This document shows positions 1 through 5,417 of a stretch of DNA of 9,403 nucleotides, one piece after another. The notes beneath the pieces are model-generated. The model saw only the letters and a list, made by a program, of their open reading frames with translations. It made no database searches and was not told the origin of the DNA. The DNA lies in the NCBI GenBank assembly GCA_910585055.1, contig CAJUBY010000056.1:237-9639 (forward strand), read 5' to 3'. The position numbers and the translations under genes were made by a program. The stretch comes from an uncultured Christensenella sp. (GTDB taxonomy: Bacteria > Bacillota > Clostridia > Christensenellales > Pumilibacteraceae). The first letter of the stretch is position 1, and every line of letters begins with the position of its first letter.

Positions 1-338
<338 letters not shown>

Positions 339-343
339 TAACC

Positions 344-368
344 GATTGCCTAAACTAAATAGGCGATT
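344..368 (+). other. Hairpin in 23S-tRNA spacer
   Basis: In the pre-rRNA spacer, ATTGCCTA (345-352) can pair with TAGGCGAT (360-367) around a 7-nt loop, with one G-U pair. No T-tract follows, so it is not a terminator. It may be part of the folding used for rRNA processing, but that is inference. The rest of the 339-507 spacer shows no gene. Confidence 0.35.
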
Positions 369-507
369 ACAAGATTAGACCCGTTTGCGAAAGTTAAGAG
401 TTATATGCAGTTGCCTTTGTTCGACGGGACGAAGGACGGAGCACATTCGAATACGAATAAAATCCGCAAGAACTTGTGCCGGTCGCAGCACAGCACGGGC
501 GCAGTAA

Positions 508-583
<76 letters not shown>

Positions 584-701
584 TTGCGGTGGTCATGTCG
601 TAGGGGTCACACCTGTTCACATTCCGAACACAGAAGTTAAGCCCTATGGAGCCGATGGTACCTGTCCGGTGACGGACCGGGAGAGTAGGTAGCTGCCGCA
701 T
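584..701 (+). rRNA. 5S ribosomal RNA
   Basis: A full 5S rRNA of about 117 nt. The ends pair as helix I (TGCGG near the 5' end with CCGCA at 696-700). The conserved loop B/C region CCGAACACAGAAGTTAAGC is at 622-640, and the loop E/helix IV region GATGGTACC...GGGAGAGTAGG follows. The exact 5' base is uncertain by one or two positions because the gene begins right after the tRNA CCA. Confidence 0.97.
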
Positions 702-707
702 TTTATT

Positions 708-743
708 AAAAAGAGATATCTTTAAATAGGTATCTCTTTTTTT
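708..743 (+). terminator. Rho-independent terminator of the rRNA operon
   Basis: The stem AAAAAGAGATA (708-718) pairs perfectly with TATCTCTTTTT (731-741). It can be extended inward by three more pairs (one G-U) to a loop of about 6 nt. A run of seven T ends at 743. The hairpin lies seven bases after the 5S gene, the expected place for the end of the rrn transcript. Confidence 0.93.
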
Positions 744-1558
744 GTTGTACGAAATAAAAACTTTTGTTGTGCAATCAGTCATTTACTGCCTTAAGTTATC
801 CTAACTATAAAAGAGTATATAGTTCCGTTTGATACGGATAAGAACAACAATAGAAAGTCCAGCTGCAGGTGTCGGAATGGTAAAAAATAGACGGTTATTT
901 TAGTAGCGACAGGTAACGTTAGCGCTTTGTTCGCATATGAAAAACTATCGGTTTTGCCTGTGGGATTTTATGTGCACGGTAAACCGCTTGCTAAGTATGT
1001 GGAACCGTTAAGATAATGCGATCAATAGATACAAAAAAAGCCTCCTTTTGTTTAATAGAGCATGGTGCGACACCGAGCAAAAAACATATGAGATCGATCC
1101 AAATAAATAATAATAGTTTAACACATACAACGTGATATTGTAAGTGCCGTATAGAATGCGCCAAAAAGCGTTATGCGTATAAATATATCAGTCGGGCGAG
1201 ATGATCGATTAGGCGGCAATCGCAAGCAAAAGATTATTTATTATTTGTGGTTCGAACTACCGCGCAACTGCGATAAATGTTGCCTGCATATTTTCCGTCT
1301 TAATTTATCGCTAACAACATGAATAAATGCTAAAGATCATAAAATTGCTTAGAAAGTTAATATCGATACGTAATACCGAGTAAACAGTCGGCGGATAGTT
1401 TTTTATGCGTATTTTAAACATATAGATACTGTTTGTCTTTGTGTCACGACATTTTATAATGTTGTTTGCGTTATTCTTTGAATCAAAAAATACGTCGTGG
1501 CCTATTAAATACATATAAATAGTAAATGGCGTAGATTTGTTCTTTTCTCGTTTAAATT
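744..1558. other. AT-rich intergenic region without a supported gene
   Basis: About 815 bp between the rrn terminator and the GC-rich block. It is clearly AT-rich: 1441-1560 is about 30% G+C by count. Open frames here are short, lack a ribosome binding site and have no recognisable domain. The longest, minus 1574-1311, would need a TTG start with no Shine-Dalgarno. Several weak inverted repeats occur: AACTATA/TATAGTT near 804-825, and GCGATAAAT (1270-1278) with ATTTATCGC (1303-1311). I see no known riboswitch or small RNA motif. Confidence 0.7.
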
Positions 1559-1926
1559 GCGAGTGACTAACCAAGGATAACGCTTGATAGCGTACGATTA
1601 CGGACGATCTCGGCGTTATAGCCGCCTGCCAAAAGTACCGCTACGACTTCGCGTCTTTGCTTGACCTTGTCTCAAACCGCCTCGCTTCAAGCGTAAAGCG
1701 TTTTTACGGAGCAAATAACTGCGTTGATAGCTGTCGCAAATTCGCTATTGTGCAAGCACAAGCGAATTTGCCGGGCGCGGCGCGAGAATAGACGTGCAAA
1801 ACGGAGCGCGTCGCACTCTTTGCGGTACGGCATCGTAGACCGTGTAGCAGAGCATAATCAGCGACGGTTTACCTGCATAAGTCAGGCTGTGCCTGCCCGT
1901 AAAATATTTCTATCGGGATCACTCAC
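1559..1926. repeat. GC-rich block with imperfect terminal inverted repeats (putative dispersed repeat or MITE-like remnant)
   Basis: Base composition jumps abruptly here: 1621-1860 is about 54% G+C by count, against about 30% just before. The block edges coincide with an imperfect inverted repeat, GCGAGTGA (1559-1566) and TCACTCAC (1919-1926), matching at 7 of 8 positions. A very strong hairpin lies inside (1736-1771). No clear target-site duplication is visible. On the minus strand one frame has no TAA or TAG from 1980 to the TAG at 1567-1569 but contains four TGA codons, so it is either a decayed gene or non-coding. The mobile or dispersed nature is an inference from edges and composition only. 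Confidence 0.4.
1736..1771. repeat. Near-perfect 36-nt palindromic hairpin
   Basis: GCAAATTCGC (1736-1745) is the exact reverse complement of GCGAATTTGC (1762-1771). Inside it, TTGTGC (1748-1753) is the exact reverse complement of GCACAA (1756-1761). Only TA at 1746-1747 is unpaired on the left arm, and AA sits in the tip. There is no T-tract on either side, so it is not a standard terminator. It would fold stably as DNA cruciform or RNA from either strand. Confidence 0.85.
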
Positions 1927-1979
1927 ACGTATAATTCCATAGTCGATCGATTGACCGACCGATCTATTATGTAGTAGAC

Positions 1980-2873
1980 CTATTTCCTGTTATAAAACTT
2001 TTTGTATGCGAGCGGCGTCATGCCGATATTCTTTTTAAAAAGGCGGCTGAGCGATTGAGAATCGGGCAGTCCTACGTCAAAAGCTATTTCGGAAATGCTT
2101 TTGTCGGAGGACAGCAATAGTTCGGTGGCTTCTTTAAAGCGGTATTTGGATATATATGCGCCGATCGAAGTATTCATATGCTTGGAAAACAATCCGTCGA
2201 GATAATTGGGCGAAAGGTGTACGTTGTCGGCGCAGGCTTTTAAATTCAATTCGCCGCGGTAGTTGTTCGATATAAAATTAAGCGTATCGGAAACGGCTTT
2301 CGGCATTTTAGTTTGTTCGCTGCGTTGCGTTTTTATATATTGCACAACGTCGAGAAAAAAAGAGTAAAACCGTTCCGACCATCTGCGTTCGTCGAAGCAG
2401 TCGGCGTCGATATCGTTCAGTATATCCGTGACCATACCGACAAATCCGAACTCGTCCCTGTCGAGCTGTATGCACGGACTGTAATTGAACATAAAATCGG
2501 CAATGCTGCGTACGAGCGGCGTGGGATAAAAGTGGATGTAATACTGAACAGATCCGACGTTGTCGGGCGAAGGCGTTACCCAGCCGGTAGTTTCCAGCAT
2601 ACAGTCTTCGACGGCAAAGTGGTTTGCCGTAACATGGCGGATTATATTGTTTTGAATATAGCTTTTATTGCCTTTTTCCAAAAACCAAAAAAGGTATGAA
2701 TTTAAGTTTTTTCGTTTTATATAAAAATTATTGCCCAAAACTTCGCGCCCTGCAAACTGCAATTGTATCAGCGCGCCGCTGCTGTCTTTTTCGGGATATA
2801 GGTTCCGTATACGCGTCCCTTCTTTAAAGTCGCGCGTCAATTCCACTTGCAATTCTATTTCGTTATTTCTCAT
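1980..2873 (-). CDS. AraC-family transcriptional regulator
   Basis: A DNA-binding regulator of 297 residues, the usual length for the family. The C-terminal region (about residues 190-297) is a standard AraC/XylS domain with two helix-turn-helix units. The first lies around residues 209-229 (LNLKACADNVHLSPNYLDG) and the second around 259-287 (SISEIAFDVGLPDSQSLS then LFKKNIGMTP). The N-terminal 180 residues resemble the variable, probably cupin-like effector-sensing part of sugar-responsive members, but I cannot assign a ligand. The ATG at 2873 is preferred because GGGA lies 8 bases upstream; an upstream TTG at 2942 would add 23 residues and run into the divergent promoter. A possible own promoter (TTTACA, 17-bp spacer, TACGAT on the minus strand, 2915-2887) is weak and would leave almost no leader. 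The gene is divergent from the lipoprotein operon, its most likely target. Confidence 0.93.
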   Translation of the reverse strand: MRNNEIELQVELTRDFKEGTRIRNLYPEKDSSGALIQLQFAGREVLGNNFYIKRKNLNSYLFWFLEKGNKSYIQNNIIRHVTANHFAVEDCMLETTGWVTPSPDNVGSVQYYIHFYPTPLVRSIADFMFNYSPCIQLDRDEFGFVGMVTDILNDIDADCFDERRWSERFYSFFLDVVQYIKTQRSEQTKMPKAVSDTLNFISNNYRGELNLKACADNVHLSPNYLDGLFSKHMNTSIGAYISKYRFKEATELLLSSDKSISEIAFDVGLPDSQSLSRLFKKNIGMTPLAYKKFYNRK

Positions 2874-2916
2874 AAAATATCCCAATATCGTAATAATTGA
2901 TAATTTTTGTGTAAAA

Positions 2917-2934
2917 ATTGCCATTGATTGCCAT
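2917..2934 (+). promoter_or_regulatory. Candidate AraC-type operator: two direct repeats one helical turn apart
   Basis: The octamer ATTGCCAT occurs at 2917-2924 and again at 2927-2934, exactly 10 bp apart. AraC-family proteins often bind directly repeated half-sites on one face of the helix, next to or overlapping the -35 box of the activated promoter. Here the second copy overlaps the -35 of the lipoprotein promoter. An AT-rich inverted repeat, AATTTTT (2902-2908)/AAAAATT (2913-2919), lies just upstream. Which regulator binds is inferred from adjacency only. Confidence 0.5.
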
Positions 2935-2953
2935 GATAACAATAGTATATAAT
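2924..2953 (+). promoter_or_regulatory. Sigma-A-type promoter of the lipoprotein operon
   Basis: A perfect TATAAT -10 box lies at 2948-2953. The best -35 is TTGATT (2924-2929) with an 18-bp spacer. Predicted initiation near 2960 gives a leader of about 23 nt, which keeps the ribosome binding site AAGGGG (2971-2976), six bases before the ATG at 2983. The imperfect -35 overlapping the direct repeats fits a promoter needing an activator. Confidence 0.7.
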
Positions 2954-2982
2954 AAAACAGACATCAAGTCAAGGGGTGTACG

Positions 2983-5388
2983 ATGAAGATTCGGAAAGTG
3001 ATCTGTTTTTTGATATCGGCTGTCTGCTGTGTGTTTATGTGCGGCTTTGCGGTCGGCTGCGGCGGCGAAACATTGTCTGCGCCGTGTGAGCTTGTTTCCA
3101 TAACGGTAGAAGGCCCGACCGTTACCGATTACATAAAAGGCGAAGAGCCGGATTTTTCCGATATGTCGGTAAAAGCGCATTACGATGACGGTAGCGAAAA
3201 AACAGTTATGCCCGATGATTATACCGTATCGGGTTACGACAAAAATACGAACGGCTTGCAACATGTGCTTGTGCGTTATACAGAACGCGGTGTGACCGCG
3301 ACGGAATATATAACCGTTACCGTAGGCGAGCGTCTATCCGTAAAAAACGGTGACATGACGTTTGAAAACGGCGAATACACGTCAAAGTACGGCAGAACGA
3401 TCGCTTTGATAGGCGGAAGTTTTGCGGAAGGATCGTATAAAGCCGAAGTAAAACTCGTTGCCGGCGGTGATAACGGCATTGTATTCGGAGCGAGTTCTCT
3501 GTTCGAAGAATATTGGGAACAGGGCGCGAACTATTACTTTTTTTTCATTTCGGCAGACGGTTCGGCATATCTCGGTAAGGTCCATGACGGAACGTGGTCG
3601 GCGCTTGCCGTCAAAAATATAGGAAATATAAATTACGGCATTTGTCACGAACTCAAATGCGAACGTTACATTTACGACGGACAGTATGCGGTGTTGCGCT
3701 GTTACGTCGACGGCGAGCTTAAATTGATGGCGCGCGATCATGCGCCGCTCTCGGGTGTGCAGTACGGGATGAGAGCCGGTAACGGCGGTGTCGTCTACAA
3801 AAATATCGGCATCGACGGCGATACGAATGATAAGGAGCTGTATGTGGGAGATCTTAATATAAAAAGCGGTGATTTTACCGAAAACGACGGCGTTTATATA
3901 TCTGCCGTCGACAACTCGATAGTAAGTTTTCCGGATAAGAGATTGGCGTACGGCGAATACGAGGTAACTGTCAAAAAGAACGGTACGGCGGACGACGGGC
4001 TGATCTTTGCGGTCACGGACAACGGCGCAGGCTCGTATTGGGAAACAGGCGTCAGCTATTATTTTTTCTTTATTTCCGCGCGCGGTACGGCGTATCTCGG
4101 TAAGGTCAATTACGGCAAGTGGACGGTGCTCGGCGAATCGGGAGTTATAACGGGTTCCGCGGACAGCGGAGAATATATGCTTAAAGTTGTCCGCGATCCG
4201 GTAGGCATAAAGTGTTATGTCGACGGCGTTTTGCGCGTAAATTGCAACGACAGATCTCCTCTGACGGGCGTCGGAGTCGGATTGCGCGCAGGCGCGTCGG
4301 GAGTGACGTACGGAGATATTTCCGTGACTGAAAGCGACGATTTTCAATTGAGCGAACCCGATGATTTCAGAAACGTAAGCGGCAAATTCGTCAAGTTCGA
4401 AACTCTTATCTCCGCAGTGAATAACAAAAGTTTGGCGGTGTACGACGGTGCGATGATCGACGGGACTGTTTCCGCCGTTATGAGCTCGGGCAGCGATGCC
4501 AACAACGGGCTTGCCGTTAGGATAAGTTCGGAAAAAGACGAGTTCTACGACAGAGAAGCCGGCGTGAGTTATTATTTCTTCCATATAAGTACGACGCGGA
4601 CCGCGCGGCTGTTGCGTTTCGATAACGGTACGGTCAAAAAATGCTCGGAAAGCGTTCTTTCGGCAGGCTTTGCTCCAGGAGCGGAACATATGCTTAAGGT
4701 CACTGTAAACGGCGGCAGGGTAATGTGCTACATAGACGGCGCCATGTATGCCGATTATACCGATCCGCAGCCGCTCGAGGGCGACGGCGTGGGCATACGT
4801 GCGAGTTCTGCCGGTACGGTTTTCAGAGATTTCGAGATAAACGACGTGATCGATCCTATCAAATCGGATGTCGTCTTGTTCGGGCATTCCCATGCAGAGC
4901 TTTGGTCTACGGCAGCCGCCGATCTCGCTCCGCTCGGCAGCGTCGCCAATTTGGGCGTCGGCGGAACAAGCACTATACACTGGCTCGACAGGGTGAAGCA
5001 TGTAACATCGTACGCTCCCAAATACGTCGCTATGTGGATAGGTTCAAACGATCTGGCAGCAAACGTGCCTGTCGAAACAATTGTAGACCGCGCGTCGGCT
5101 ATCTTGTATGAAATAAAAGCTGCGCTTCCGGAGGCGAAAATAGTGCTGTTTAAGGAGTTTTACCAGCCGGGCGCAGGGCGCGACAGCGAAAGCTACCGTT
5201 CGCGCGTACGGCAGATGAATGCGCGATACGAAGAAGAGTTCGGCAATGATTTTATAATATGCGATTTGTTCGATATCGTTTTGAAAGACGGCGAGTTCGA
5301 CGGATCCATGTTTTGCGACGATTATCATCTAAACGCTAAAGATTACGCGCCGGTCACGGAAAGATTGTTGCGCGCGTTCGGAATATGA
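2983..5388 (+). CDS. Surface lipoprotein: Ig-like domain, three ConA/LamG-like domains and a C-terminal SGNH hydrolase
   Basis: An 801-residue exported lipoprotein. The signal peptide ends in a lipobox (FAVGC), with Cys26 as the lipid-modified residue. Residues about 38-114 look like a bacterial Ig-like domain (Big_3 type). Three tandem beta-sandwich domains follow, about 118-282, 291-452 and 462-619. Each carries a YYFF-x-IS motif (184-190, 359-365, 530-536), a CYVDG- or CYIDG-type strand and a G-x-RA turn, and they resemble concanavalin/LamG or DUF1080-like folds. Residues about 627-801 form an SGNH/GDSL esterase domain: nucleophile Ser636 in GHSH (instead of the usual GDS), NLGVGG (656-661) for block II, Asn689 in GSND for block III, and Asp779/His782 in DDYH for block V. 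All four SGNH positions are present, so it is probably active as a carbohydrate or lipid esterase on the cell surface. The substrate is unknown. It is the first gene of an operon with the next lipoprotein, 29 bp away. Confidence 0.88.
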   Translation: MKIRKVICFLISAVCCVFMCGFAVGCGGETLSAPCELVSITVEGPTVTDYIKGEEPDFSDMSVKAHYDDGSEKTVMPDDYTVSGYDKNTNGLQHVLVRYTERGVTATEYITVTVGERLSVKNGDMTFENGEYTSKYGRTIALIGGSFAEGSYKAEVKLVAGGDNGIVFGASSLFEEYWEQGANYYFFFISADGSAYLGKVHDGTWSALAVKNIGNINYGICHELKCERYIYDGQYAVLRCYVDGELKLMARDHAPLSGVQYGMRAGNGGVVYKNIGIDGDTNDKELYVGDLNIKSGDFTENDGVYISAVDNSIVSFPDKRLAYGEYEVTVKKNGTADDGLIFAVTDNGAGSYWETGVSYYFFFISARGTAYLGKVNYGKWTVLGESGVITGSADSGEYMLKVVRDPVGIKCYVDGVLRVNCNDRSPLTGVGVGLRAGASGVTYGDISVTESDDFQLSEPDDFRNVSGKFVKFETLISAVNNKSLAVYDGAMIDGTVSAVMSSGSDANNGLAVRISSEKDEFYDREAGVSYYFFHISTTRTARLLRFDNGTVKKCSESVLSAGFAPGAEHMLKVTVNGGRVMCYIDGAMYADYTDPQPLEGDGVGIRASSAGTVFRDFEINDVIDPIKSDVVLFGHSHAELWSTAAADLAPLGSVANLGVGGTSTIHWLDRVKHVTSYAPKYVAMWIGSNDLAANVPVETIVDRASAILYEIKAALPEAKIVLFKEFYQPGAGRDSESYRSRVRQMNARYEEEFGNDFIICDLFDIVLKDGEFDGSMFCDDYHLNAKDYAPVTERLLRAFGI

Positions 5389-5406
5389 TCGGGAAATAAA
5401 TTATAC

Positions 5407-5410
5407 GGAG
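5407..5410 (+). promoter_or_regulatory. Ribosome binding site that decides the start of the second lipoprotein
   Basis: GGAG at 5407-5410 lies only one base before an ATG at 5412 but seven bases before the in-frame ATG at 5418. The second spacing is normal, so the protein most likely begins MNKTKTF at 5418 and not MVMNKTK at 5412. Confidence 0.8.
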
Positions 5411-5417
5411 AATGGTG

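Noticed and set aside
1240..1275. GGTTCGAAC-like T-arm sequence, possible tRNA fragment
   Set aside because: No acceptor, D or anticodon arm can be folded around it; it is just a short imperfect palindrome.
1311..1574. Minus-strand 87-residue frame in the AT-rich spacer
   Set aside because: It needs a TTG start, has no ribosome binding site and shows no recognisable domain or clear coding bias.
1724..1942. Plus-strand 72-residue frame in the GC-rich block
   Set aside because: TTG start, no ribosome binding site, it runs through the strong hairpin, and its arginine-rich composition looks like a chance reading of GC-rich DNA.
1941..1970. GATCGATTG...CGACCGATC inverted repeat as a terminator for the AraC gene
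   Set aside because: The stem is short, the loop imperfect, and no T-tract follows on the minus strand.
744..1979. CRISPR array or phage attachment site in the long spacer
   Set aside because: No regularly spaced direct repeats, no integrase gene and no duplicated tRNA end were seen.
2887..2915. TTTACA-17-TACGAT as promoter of the AraC gene
   Set aside because: The match is fair, but initiation would fall about seven bases before the ATG and cut off the ribosome binding site, so I do not list it as a feature.
3382..5001. Long minus-strand frame of 539 residues inside the first lipoprotein gene
   Set aside because: It is the complement of a gene with a clear signal peptide, domain repeats and a catalytic motif. 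The open frame follows from codon use in the sense gene.
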